Source of the DNA: Caulobacteraceae bacterium UBA5005
GTDB lineage: Bacteria; Pseudomonadota; Alphaproteobacteria; Caulobacterales; Caulobacteraceae
Reading direction: 5' to 3'
Length of the DNA stretch: 12,869 nt
Assembly (NCBI GenBank): GCA_002398405.1
Contig: DGYN01000115.1
Location: 1 to 12,869, forward strand
The position numbers and the translations under genes were made by a program. Numbering within the stretch: the first letter of the stretch is position 1; each line of letters begins with the position of its first letter. Shown here piece by piece: positions 7,087-12,869 of this stretch. The notes below the pieces were generated by a model. It was not told the DNA's origin. It saw nothing but the letters and a program-made list of their open reading frames with translations, and did no database searches.

Positions 7087-7132
7087 CGACGGTCTTGAAC
7101 GTCCCACAGATGGCAGCCACGTTCCGCAGGGG

Positions 7133-8314
7133 TTAGGGGACACGTACCGAAGGTACATGTCCCCGCTCCAGATAATCCGCTGACCGCATTTCGTGCAGCC
7201 GCGAGGCTGTGCGTTCGAATTCGAAGCTGCCCTCGCCCTCCGGGTAGAGGGCGTCGGGTTCGGCGGCGGCGAGGACCACCAGTTTGGCCGAGGCCTCGTA
7301 GAGGGCGTCGATCAGGTGCACGAAGCGGCGGGCGGCGCTGCGGTCGTCGGGGGTCAGGACCGGGACGCGTTCCAGAAAGACGGTGTGGAACCGCTCGGCA
7401 ATGGCGAGGTAGTCCTGTGCGCCGAGGGCCTGCTCGCAGAGGCTGGAGAAACTGGCGTGCAGGAAGCCGCCGGCCGCGCGCGGCAGGTGCAGTTTCCGGC
7501 CAAGGATTTCCAGGGTCGCGCCGGTTTCCTCCGCCCCGTCGGTGAGATCGTCCCAGAGGGCCTCGAAGGCCGCCTCGGTCGTGGCGTTGATGGGCGAAAA
7601 CCAGGTCTGGGCCCCGCGCAGCCTGGCCAGGCGGTGATCGACCGGGCCGCCTAGGCGCACCACCTCCATCTTTTCCTTGAGAAGCTCGATGAAGGGCAGG
7701 AAGAGCTCGCGGTTGAGGCCGTTCTTATAAAGCTCGTCCGGCGCGCGGTTGGAGGTGGCGACCAAAACGACATCCCGCGCGAACAGGGCCTCGAACAGCC
7801 TCCCTAAGATCATGGCGTCGGCGATGTCGGTGACCTGCAGCTCGTCGAAACACAGAAGGCGTGCATCGCGGGCGATCACCTCGGCGGTGGGGGCGATGGG
7901 ATCGTCGCCCTTGGCCTGGCCAAAACGCGCCTTGCGGGCGGCCGGATCGCCCTTGCGCCACGCGTCGATGAGGCGGTGGGCCTCGCCCATAAAGGTCTGG
8001 AAGTGGACCCGGCGCTTCTTCTTTTCCTTCGCGGCGGCGAAGAAGTGGTCCATCAGCATGGACTTTCCCCGCCCGACCGGACCGTGGAGATAGACCCCTT
8101 TGGGCGGGTCGCTCTTGAAGAAGATCGAGGCCGGGGCCGCCAGCTCGGCCGCCAGCCGTTCCAGGGGGACGATGGCGTCGGCCTGGGCCTGGTCCGGCTT
8201 CAGCCGCCCGGCCTTGATCCCCTCCTCATAGCGCGCGCGAAGTCCTGGCATCACATCCGCGTTAGCCTGCGCCGCGCGGCCTGAAAAGCGCCCCTTCCGC
8301 GGAACGACTGTCAT
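7133..8314 (-). CDS. zapE: Cell division protein ZapE / AFG1-family ATPase
   Basis: A P-loop ATPase of the AFG1/LACE1/ZapE family, 393 residues (E. coli ZapE is 375). Walker A is GPVGRGKS (78-85), Walker B is LLCFDE (153-158) followed by LQVTDIADAMIL, and a sensor-like VATSNR is at 185-190. In E. coli ZapE associates with the division ring and destabilises FtsZ polymers under ATP; mitochondrial relatives act in protein quality control. No signal peptide or membrane segment is seen. The ATG at 8314 has no clear Shine-Dalgarno. A start at the ATG at 8251 (372 residues) is quite possible, because the family typically begins near the L-x-x-RYE block found here at 25-30. The last residues (about GHVPSVRVP) are encoded by a palindromic repeat and are probably not part of the ancestral protein. 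The gene converges with the response regulator. Confidence 0.93.
   Translation of the reverse strand: MTVVPRKGRFSGRAAQANADVMPGLRARYEEGIKAGRLKPDQAQADAIVPLERLAAELAAPASIFFKSDPPKGVYLHGPVGRGKSMLMDHFFAAAKEKKKRRVHFQTFMGEAHRLIDAWRKGDPAARKARFGQAKGDDPIAPTAEVIARDARLLCFDELQVTDIADAMILGRLFEALFARDVVLVATSNRAPDELYKNGLNRELFLPFIELLKEKMEVVRLGGPVDHRLARLRGAQTWFSPINATTEAAFEALWDDLTDGAEETGATLEILGRKLHLPRAAGGFLHASFSSLCEQALGAQDYLAIAERFHTVFLERVPVLTPDDRSAARRFVHLIDALYEASAKLVVLAAAEPDALYPEGEGSFEFERTASRLHEMRSADYLERGHVPSVRVP
7136..7164. repeat. 29-base inverted copy of the palindrome, inside the zapE 3' end
   Basis: GGGGACACGTACC (7136-7148), loop GAA, GGTACATGTCCCC (7152-7164). Read on the minus strand it repeats the 7057-7086 unit with a changed loop (TTC for TTAA), and it again has the U-G wobble in the RNA of its own gene. 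It sits immediately before the zapE TAA stop (7133-7135), so it supplies the final nine or so ZapE residues. The pair forms a head-to-head arrangement around a 49-base spacer that contains GAACGT/ACGTTC centred on the same axis. Confidence 0.8.
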
Positions 8315-8326
8315 CAAGCGGCTGTT
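8301..8326 (+). promoter_or_regulatory. Possible EcfG-like promoter of the small acidic protein gene
   Basis: GGAAC (8301-8305), a 17-base spacer, and TGTT (8323-8326) resemble the EcfG consensus GGAAC-N16/17-CGTT, with T for C at the first -10 base. It ends 33 bases before the ATG at 8360 and points toward it. It overlaps the ATG of the longer zapE start. The match is imperfect, so this is tentative. Confidence 0.35.
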
Positions 8327-8359
8327 GGGTGAGGAGACCCCCTTTCAAGGAGACATCCG

Positions 8360-8704
8360 ATGCCCGATCCCGAAACCGACATCTCCAACGCCAGCGCCGA
8401 CTTTCGGCACGACGATACCGACGCCCCTGAGGGCGAGGCGGTCGAGACCTCCTTCGCGCCCGATGCGGTCGAAGCCAGCCGGGCCCGCGAGCTGGGCCTA
8501 GGCGTCGGCGAGCGCGAACTGGGCCTGCAGCGCGACGCCGAGAGCGCCGGGGCGGCCTCATCCGATGACGAGGTCGAAGTGCTCAGCCCCGAGGAGATCG
8601 AAGTCGCCGACAACGACGCGGAGGCGCAAGAGGCCGAAGAGATCGAAAAACAGGCCGACGAGATTTCCGAGACCGCACAGGCCTACTCCGGCCTTGGGAA
8701 ATAG
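8360..8704 (+). CDS. Small highly acidic hypothetical protein
   Basis: A 114-residue protein of unknown function. By hand count 34 residues are Asp or Glu and only about 7 are Lys or Arg, so it is strongly negative. It has no cysteine, membrane segment or signal peptide. A charged stretch from about 67 to 107 (SSDDEVEVL through EEIEKQADEISE) may form helix; the rest looks disordered. AAGGAG 7 bases upstream of the ATG is a good ribosome binding site and supports real expression. A possible EcfG-type promoter precedes it and argB follows after 69 bases. I do not recognise a family. An acidic stress protein or a partner of a basic protein would be possible but is only a guess. Confidence 0.72.
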   Translation: MPDPETDISNASADFRHDDTDAPEGEAVETSFAPDAVEASRARELGLGVGERELGLQRDAESAGAASSDDEVEVLSPEEIEVADNDAEAQEAEEIEKQADEISETAQAYSGLGK

Positions 8705-8773
8705 ACATCGGCGCGCGTCTCCTCTATCGGGAAGCCGCCTTTGATTTGACGGCCTTCCGGGGGCGCGCGCGCC

Positions 8774-9703
8774 ATGACTGCCACTGACGACGTACCGGCC
8801 GAAGACGCCGGCTGGGCCACCGCCAAGACTCTGGCTGAGGCCCTGCCCCATATCCAGATCTATGACCGCGAGACCGTGGTCATCAAATACGGCGGCCACG
8901 CCATGGGCGAGGCGGAAGTCGCCAAGCTGTTCGCGGCCGACGCGGTGCTGCTGAAACTGCTCGGCGTCCACCCGGTCATCGTCCACGGCGGCGGCCCGCA
9001 GATCAGCGCCATGCTGGAGCGCTCTGGCGTGAAGTCGGCCTTTGTCGGCGGCCTGCGCGTCACCGACAAGGCGACCATGGAAATCGCCGAAATGGTGCTG
9101 TCGGGCGCCATCAACAAGGAAATCGTCAACTGGATCAACCAGGCGGGCGAGGAGGCCGACGTGCGCGGCGTGGGCCTCTCCGGCAAGGACGCCCGGATGA
9201 TCACCGTGACCAAGGCCAGGCGGACGGTGAAGGACCCGGACTCCAACATCGAAAAGGTGGTCGACCTGGGCTTCGTCGGCGAGCCCAAGCACGTCGATCC
9301 CAAGCTGATCGAGCTTTTGATCAATGACCTGGAGACCGACTACATCCCGGTGGTCGCGCCCATCGGCATGTCGGACTCCGGCGAGACCTACAACATCAAC
9401 GCCGACACCGTGGCCGGGGCCCTGGCCGGCGCCCTGAACGCCAAGCGCATGCTGTTGCTCACCGATGTGCCGGGGGTGCTGGATAAGGACGGCAATCTGG
9501 TGCGCTCGATGACGGTCGCCGAGGCCTTCGACATGATCAGCAGCGGCGTCGCCTCCGGCGGCATGATTCCCAAGCTGGAAACCTGCATCCAGGCCATCGA
9601 CGCCGGGGTGGAAGCGGTAGTCATCCTGGACGGACGCCGGCCCCACGCCATGCTGACCGAGCTCTTCACCCAGCACGGGGCGGGGACGCTGGTTAAGGCG
9701 TAG
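8774..9703 (+). CDS. argB: Acetylglutamate kinase
   Basis: It phosphorylates N-acetyl-L-glutamate with ATP (EC 2.7.2.8), the second step of arginine synthesis, in the cytoplasm. The 309-residue amino acid kinase fold shows KYGGHAM (38-44, ATP-phosphate lysine K38), the glycine loop VHGGGPQ (70-76), NINAD (207-211, substrate and metal region), LLLTDVPGVLDKDG (227-240, nucleotide site) and GGMIPKLE (262-269). The N-terminal helix (about 15-28) before the first strand and the C-terminal GRRPHAMLTELFTQHGAGT-type tail are features of hexameric, arginine-inhibited forms, so feedback inhibition by arginine is likely. The ribosome binding site is poor (only a G-run, GGGGG). A weak inverted repeat (about 8729-8759) lies just upstream and has no assigned role. 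A MITE-like element follows. Confidence 0.98.
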   Translation: MTATDDVPAEDAGWATAKTLAEALPHIQIYDRETVVIKYGGHAMGEAEVAKLFAADAVLLKLLGVHPVIVHGGGPQISAMLERSGVKSAFVGGLRVTDKATMEIAEMVLSGAINKEIVNWINQAGEEADVRGVGLSGKDARMITVTKARRTVKDPDSNIEKVVDLGFVGEPKHVDPKLIELLINDLETDYIPVVAPIGMSDSGETYNINADTVAGALAGALNAKRMLLLTDVPGVLDKDGNLVRSMTVAEAFDMISSGVASGGMIPKLETCIQAIDAGVEAVVILDGRRPHAMLTELFTQHGAGTLVKA

Positions 9704-9722
9704 GGGGACCTTCCCCAAGCGC

Positions 9723-9849
9723 CGTAAACCCTCCCCTGGCCCCTCCCTTAGGGAGGGGAAAAGAAGGCGCGGCCCGCACAAATTTCCTCTCCCTGAGGAA
9801 GAGGAAGGGGACCGGCCTGCGAAGCAGGGTGGGAAGGTGAGGGTTTACG
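9723..9849. repeat. MITE/REP-like intergenic element after argB
   Basis: Terminal inverted repeats CGTAAACCCTC (9723-9733) and GAGGGTTTACG (9839-9849) match perfectly over 11 bases and bound a 127-base unit. Inside are a perfect 8-pair hairpin, CCCCTCCC-TTA-GGGAGGGG (9740-9758), and a second hairpin, TTCCTCT (9784-9790) with AGAGGAA (9800-9806). There is no meaningful open frame. It lies in the 207-base gap between argB and the phosphatase gene and could end argB transcription through its hairpins. It shares CCTCTCC-rich arms with the element at 3722-3867, suggesting related repeat families. Confidence 0.72.
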
Positions 9850-9910
9850 CTGCCAACGGTAGGGCGCGCCTTTCCCTTGGCGGGCCGCTTCAGCTATAGG
9901 CCCGTCGACC

Positions 9911-10582
9911 ATGACCGAACGCCCCGACCTGACCCATATCGACACCTGGCTGTTCGATCTGGACGAGACCCTCTATCCGGCCGAGACGCAATTGATGGAC
10001 CTGATCCGCGGGCGGATCGTCGCGTTCGTCATGAAGATCACCGGCCTGCCGCAGGAGCAGGCCAACGCCATCCAGCGCGGATGGTTTGAGGAGCATGGGG
10101 CGGCCCTTCCCGGCCTTCTGGCCGAGCACAAGGTCACCGCGACCGAGTTTTTGACCTTCGTCCACGACGTGCCGCTGGACCGGGTGCCGCCCGATCCGGA
10201 CCTGCGCATCGCCATCCAGCGCCTGCCGGGCCGCCGACTGATCTTCACCAACGGCGCCGAAATCCACGCCAAGCGCGTCACCGAGAAGATCGGCATCGCC
10301 GACCTGTTCGAAGATGTCTTCCATATCGAGACCGGCAACCTGGTCCCCAAGCCGCATCCCGGCACCTACGCGCACATGGTCGGGCACTTTAATCTCGCCC
10401 CGGCCCACACCGCCTTCTTCGAGGACAGCGAGCGCAACCTTGAACATGCCGCCGCGCTCGGTATGACCACCATCCTGGTGGGGCCGCACGCCGAGCAATC
10501 CAAGGCGGACTTCATCCACTATCGAACAGCCAGGCTGACGCCCTTTTTGATGAGCGCCCGCCTGAAGGAGCCGAGCCTATGA
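9911..10582 (+). CDS. HAD-family pyrimidine 5'-nucleotidase-like phosphatase
   Basis: A 223-residue haloacid dehalogenase hydrolase of the Sdt1/pyrimidine 5'-nucleotidase branch. Motif I is D16-x-D18-ETLYP, with D16 the nucleophile and D18 the general acid. Motif II is T113 in IFTNG, motif III is K147 in KPHP and motif IV is E171-D172 in FFEDSERNL. A helical cap lies at about 25-95. Relatives dephosphorylate UMP/CMP or related phosphomonoesters; the exact substrate is not determined here. No clear ribosome binding site precedes the ATG. Its stop overlaps the dapD start (ATGA), so the two are co-translated, a neighbourhood that does not explain itself biochemically. Confidence 0.92.
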   Translation: MTERPDLTHIDTWLFDLDETLYPAETQLMDLIRGRIVAFVMKITGLPQEQANAIQRGWFEEHGAALPGLLAEHKVTATEFLTFVHDVPLDRVPPDPDLRIAIQRLPGRRLIFTNGAEIHAKRVTEKIGIADLFEDVFHIETGNLVPKPHPGTYAHMVGHFNLAPAHTAFFEDSERNLEHAAALGMTTILVGPHAEQSKADFIHYRTARLTPFLMSARLKEPSL

Positions 10583-11421
10583 GCGACATCGCCCTGACCG
10601 ACCTGGAAGCCGAGATCGAACACGGCTGGGAGGACCTTGCCGCCCTGTCGCCCGACACCAAGGGCCCGGTCCGCACCGCGGTTGAGGAGACCCTGATGGC
10701 GCTGGACGCCGGCCGCCTGCGCGTCGCCGAGAAGTTTCAGGGGGAATGGCTGGTCCGGCAATGGGCCAAGAAGGCCGTCTTGATGTCCTTCCGCCTCAAC
10801 GCCAACCGGCTGATGCACGCCGGGACCATGGGCGACGCGGTCGGCCCCTGGTGGGACAAGGTCGCCGACAAGTTCGACGGCTGGAGCGAGACCAACTTCC
10901 AGGAGGCGGGCTTCCGCGCTGTGCCGGGATCGATCGTCCGGCGGGGCGCCTTCATCGGCCGTAACGCCGTCCTGATGCCGAGCTTCGTCAACATCGGCGC
11001 CTTCGTCGACGAGGGGACGATGGTCGACACCTGGGCCACCGTCGGCTCCTGCGCCCAGGTGGGCAAGAACGTGCACCTGTCGGGCGGCGTCGGCCTTGGT
11101 GGCGTCTTGGAGCCCCTGCAGGCCAACCCGACCATCATCGAGGACAACTGCTTCATCGGGGCCCGCTCCGAGGTCGTCGAGGGCGTCATCGTCGGCGAAG
11201 GCAGCGTGCTGTCGATGGGCGTCTTCCTCTCGGCCGGGACGATCATCGTGAACCGTGAGACCGGCGAAACCCATCGCGGCTATGTCCCGCCCTATTCCGT
11301 GGTGGTCCCGGGGACGCGGCCGTCGAAGGACGGCATCGCCCTGTCCTGCGCCGTCATCGTCAAGACCGTTGACGCCCAGACCCGCTCCAAGACCAGCGTC
11401 AACGAGCTCCTGCGCGACTAA
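10579..11421 (+). CDS. dapD: Tetrahydrodipicolinate N-succinyltransferase
   Basis: It transfers succinyl from succinyl-CoA to 2,3,4,5-tetrahydrodipicolinate (EC 2.3.1.117) in the succinylase route to meso-diaminopimelate and lysine, supplying peptidoglycan precursors in the cytoplasm. The 280-residue length is normal. The N-terminal helical domain (about 1-105) contains FRLNANRL. The left-handed beta-helix of hexapeptide repeats runs from about 118 to 245, with VNIGAFVDEGTMVD (137-150), TWATVGSCAQVG (151-162) and NCFIGARSEVVEGVIVG (190-206). The family ending VPPYSVVVPGT follows. It overlaps the upstream phosphatase by 4 bases and abuts the downstream thioesterase. It uses succinyl-CoA, the TCA intermediate next to the sdh reaction, but that link is not evidence of co-regulation. 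Confidence 0.98.
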   Translation: MSDIALTDLEAEIEHGWEDLAALSPDTKGPVRTAVEETLMALDAGRLRVAEKFQGEWLVRQWAKKAVLMSFRLNANRLMHAGTMGDAVGPWWDKVADKFDGWSETNFQEAGFRAVPGSIVRRGAFIGRNAVLMPSFVNIGAFVDEGTMVDTWATVGSCAQVGKNVHLSGGVGLGGVLEPLQANPTIIEDNCFIGARSEVVEGVIVGEGSVLSMGVFLSAGTIIVNRETGETHRGYVPPYSVVVPGTRPSKDGIALSCAVIVKTVDAQTRSKTSVNELLRD

Positions 11422-11811
11422 ATGAGTTTCACCCGGACCTTTGAAGCGCGGCCCGAGCACATCGACATGCTGGGTCACGTCAACAACGCGGTCTGGGTGC
11501 AGTGGATTCAGGAAATCGCCATCGAGCACTGGGAAGCGCTCGCCCCGGCGGAGCACCTGGCCGCCTACGCCTGGGTCGTGACCCGGCACGAGATCGACTA
11601 CCGCGGCAACCTCAAGGCCGGCGAGTCCGTCACCGGCAAAACCTGGATCCCCGACCCACCCCGCGGCGCCCGCTTCGACCGCCACGTCAGCTTCACCGGC
11701 GCCGACGGCAAGGTCCGCGTCCAGGCCAAGAGCACCTGGGCCATCATCGACCGTCACACCGGCCGCATCCTGCGCGTGCCGGCGGAGTTGGTAGAGACGT
11801 TTATGGACTGA
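11422..11811 (+). CDS. Hotdog-fold acyl-CoA thioesterase (4HBT type)
   Basis: A 129-residue single hotdog-domain protein. The N-terminal HIDMLGHVNNAVWVQW (13-28) contains the 4-hydroxybenzoyl-CoA thioesterase-like signature D-x-x-GHVNN, with D15 as the likely catalytic acid and H19 and N21 conserved. RHEIDYRGNLKAGE in the middle and a C-terminal strand pattern complete the fold. It presumably hydrolyses acyl-CoA thioesters; the chain length or aromatic preference cannot be read. The ATG follows the dapD TAA directly with no spacer, so it depends on dapD translation. Its Shine-Dalgarno would have to lie in the dapD 3' end, where none is clear. Confidence 0.9.
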   Translation: MSFTRTFEARPEHIDMLGHVNNAVWVQWIQEIAIEHWEALAPAEHLAAYAWVVTRHEIDYRGNLKAGESVTGKTWIPDPPRGARFDRHVSFTGADGKVRVQAKSTWAIIDRHTGRILRVPAELVETFMD

Positions 11812-11907
11812 ATCTGCACTGGCTCGCGAACGCCTCTCCATTCCTTCGGGGTAGAAGAACAGCATATGAGGCGGGGCCTAAGCGTTGCTGCGATTTGGGG
11901 GGCTGAG

Positions 11908-12282
11908 ATGAAAGCGGGGCTTTCTTCGACAATTTTGGTCGCGGCGCTAGGAGTGCTAAATGGAGTTTGGCTAGTTCCACAGTATTTTCATGGGCTTTGG
12001 CCCATCGCATGGCCCTCGATTGTGGGAACAAGCTTGGTTCTGGCCTCGGCTGCCTTCGTGCTTCGAAAGCGGCTGCTCATCAGCTTTTTAGCCGGTGCGT
12101 CATTGGCATTCTTATCGTTCGCGGTCGTTTGGCGGCTTTCACCCCTTTACACCACGATGCTCGGTAAAGACGCCTGGGCGCTCGGTGGAGGGGCCTGGAT
12201 TGCTCTCTGCCCGCTGAACCTCTTACTGGCCGCATTCCTCTTGTTGGCCGGGGCTAAGAACCGTGTTCAGGCCTCCCGGTAA
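11908..12282 (+). CDS. Small four-helix hypothetical membrane protein
   Basis: A 124-residue protein with four predicted membrane segments (about 7-25, 34-53, 56-75, 92-115) and a short basic C-terminus; presumably inner-membrane. I recognise no family. The start at 11908 is chosen because GGGGGG lies 5 bases upstream and MKAGLSS leads straight into a helix; an ATG at 11866 would add 14 residues. Base composition differs from the neighbours: bases 12061-12120 are 50% G+C by hand count against 67% for a 60-base stretch of dapD (10861-10920). This suggests recent acquisition or an orphan gene. It converges with the cupin gene, whose stop is 16 bases away. The 96 bases before it hold no recognisable site. 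Confidence 0.65.
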   Translation: MKAGLSSTILVAALGVLNGVWLVPQYFHGLWPIAWPSIVGTSLVLASAAFVLRKRLLISFLAGASLAFLSFAVVWRLSPLYTTMLGKDAWALGGGAWIALCPLNLLLAAFLLLAGAKNRVQASR

Positions 12283-12298
12283 GACGCAAGAAGCCCTC

Positions 12299-12757
12299 CT
12301 AATACGCCGTCCCGTCCTTGTGGAAATACTTCCGCGACCCCTCCGGGATCATCAGGTCGATGTCCGGATAGTCCACCGCGTCGTTCGCGCCCGCCTTGGT
12401 CCCGACCTCCAGCACCCGCGCGACCTTGTCCGAGCGGTTGATCAAGTGGTGCCCGTCCGGCTCCCCCGCCTTGAACCCCGCGCAGTCCCCCGCCCGCAAG
12501 ATCTCCTCCCCGGCGTTGGTGACCAGAGTCACCTCGCCCTCCAGCACATAGACGAACTCGTCCTCGCCGGTGTGCCAGTGGCGCTGCGCCGACCAGGCGC
12601 CGGGCTCCAGTTCCAGGAGGTTGACGCCGAACTGGGTTAGCCCCGCCGCATCGCCCAGCTTTTTGCGGAACTTTCCCATGCCCGTCTCGTGGAACGGCGC
12701 GGGATAGGCGCTTCCCCGCTTCTCAGGCGCGGCGGCGATGTCGATTTTCTTGCTCAT
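12299..12757 (-). CDS. Single-domain cupin protein
   Basis: A 152-residue protein with one cupin barrel. Motif 1 runs through RHWHTGEDEFVYVLEG (59-74), with H60, H62 and E66 as likely metal ligands. Motif 2 is GDCAGFKAGEPDGHHLIN (90-107), with H104 (or H103) as the fourth ligand. The C-terminal tail after about 125 (DYPDIDLMIPEG and RKYFHKDG) is typical of a group of proteobacterial stand-alone cupins. No DNA-binding domain is present, so it is not a transcription factor by itself. The activity is unknown; a metal-dependent small-molecule enzyme or a ligand-binding role are both possible. No clear ribosome binding site is seen. A partial gene on the same strand ends 32 bases upstream, so the two may be co-transcribed. 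Confidence 0.88.
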   Translation of the reverse strand: MSKKIDIAAAPEKRGSAYPAPFHETGMGKFRKKLGDAAGLTQFGVNLLELEPGAWSAQRHWHTGEDEFVYVLEGEVTLVTNAGEEILRAGDCAGFKAGEPDGHHLINRSDKVARVLEVGTKAGANDAVDYPDIDLMIPEGSRKYFHKDGTAY

Positions 12758-12789
12758 GGGTTAGAAAAGAGCACGATCGGACACTTCTA

Positions 12790-12869
12790 TCAATCGTCGT
12801 CTGCCGGTTCGATGGGGATGTCTTCGACCAGCGGCGCGGCGACGTGGCGGATCTCGACGATCTCGGCGC
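12790..12869 (-). CDS. C-terminal end of an unidentified protein (5' part outside window)
   Basis: On the minus strand a frame open from the window edge runs for 25 codons to a TGA at 12790-12792, reading AEIVEIRHVAAPLVEDIPIE and then PADDD. Codon use is high-G+C with third-position G/C like the real genes, and an acidic tail is a common protein end. It is too short to identify. It lies 32 bases upstream of the cupin gene in the same direction. Confidence 0.45.
   Translation of the reverse strand, partial: AEIVEIRHVAAPLVEDIPIEPADDD

Noticed and set aside
7098..7125. Minus-strand EcfG-like pair GTTCC/AACG between the convergent genes
   Set aside because: The spacer is 19 bases, not 16-17, and there is no gene start downstream in that direction.
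8729..8759. Possible hairpin before argB (GGAAGCCG / CGGCCTTCC)
   Set aside because: Imperfect stem with a bulge, no T-run and no match to a known attenuator or riboswitch; not strong enough to list as a feature.
9704..9716. Short GGGGA/TCCCC hairpin right after the argB stop
   Set aside because: Only five pairs with a 3-base loop and no T-tract; the hairpins of the element just downstream are better terminator candidates.
8558..9781. Long minus-strand open frame opposite argB
   Set aside because: Antisense shadow of a clearly recognised argB; no domain or ribosome binding site.
10519..11865. Long minus-strand open frame opposite dapD and the thioesterase gene
   Set aside because: Low-complexity Gly/Asp/Val/His-rich translation typical of antisense frames in high-G+C genes; the plus-strand genes are unmistakable.

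Overview
The window looks like a chromosomal segment of a G+C-rich alphaproteobacterium, most likely Caulobacterales (Caulobacter or Phenylobacterium type). This is inferred from the protein families present, an EcfG/SigT-type stress promoter beside a FAT GUY-like single-domain response regulator, an alphaproteobacterial succinate dehydrogenase and the high-G+C codon use. No rRNA, tRNA, CRISPR array, phage gene or complete insertion sequence was seen.

Left part, minus strand (about 6537 down to 1): a succinate dehydrogenase (complex II) locus reads sdhC-sdhD-sdhA, then a 173-base repeat-filled gap, then two tandem FkbM-family methyltransferases, creD and a partial sdhB that runs off the left edge. 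sdhCDA and sdhB are therefore split by about 3.3 kb holding three genes with no known link to respiration. Gene junctions are tight (1-base TGATG overlap sdhC/sdhD, abutting TAG-ATG at sdhD/sdhA and at creD/sdhB, GTGA overlap between the methyltransferases). A SigA-like promoter lies just upstream of sdhC.

Centre (6538-8359): a FAT GUY-type receiver protein is transcribed divergently from sdhC and has a clear GGAAC-N16-CGTT EcfG-type promoter. It converges with a ZapE/AFG1 ATPase gene. Two 29-30 base palindromes, inverted copies of one another, sit exactly at the two converging gene ends; one of them encodes the last residues of ZapE. A second, weaker EcfG-like site lies between zapE and a small, very acidic protein gene.

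Right part, plus strand (8360-12282): acidic hypothetical protein; argB (arginine synthesis); a 127-base MITE/REP-like element; then a closely packed set of HAD pyrimidine 5'-nucleotidase-like phosphatase, dapD (lysine/diaminopimelate synthesis) and hotdog thioesterase; then a small four-helix membrane protein of lower G+C. The right end carries a cupin protein gene and the last 25 codons of another gene, both on the minus strand.

Most genes are ordinary housekeeping genes. I did not find a convincing new biological system. The points most worth following up are the interrupted sdh locus, the EcfG-type promoter of the response regulator, and the palindromic repeats that have entered or abut coding sequence ends.
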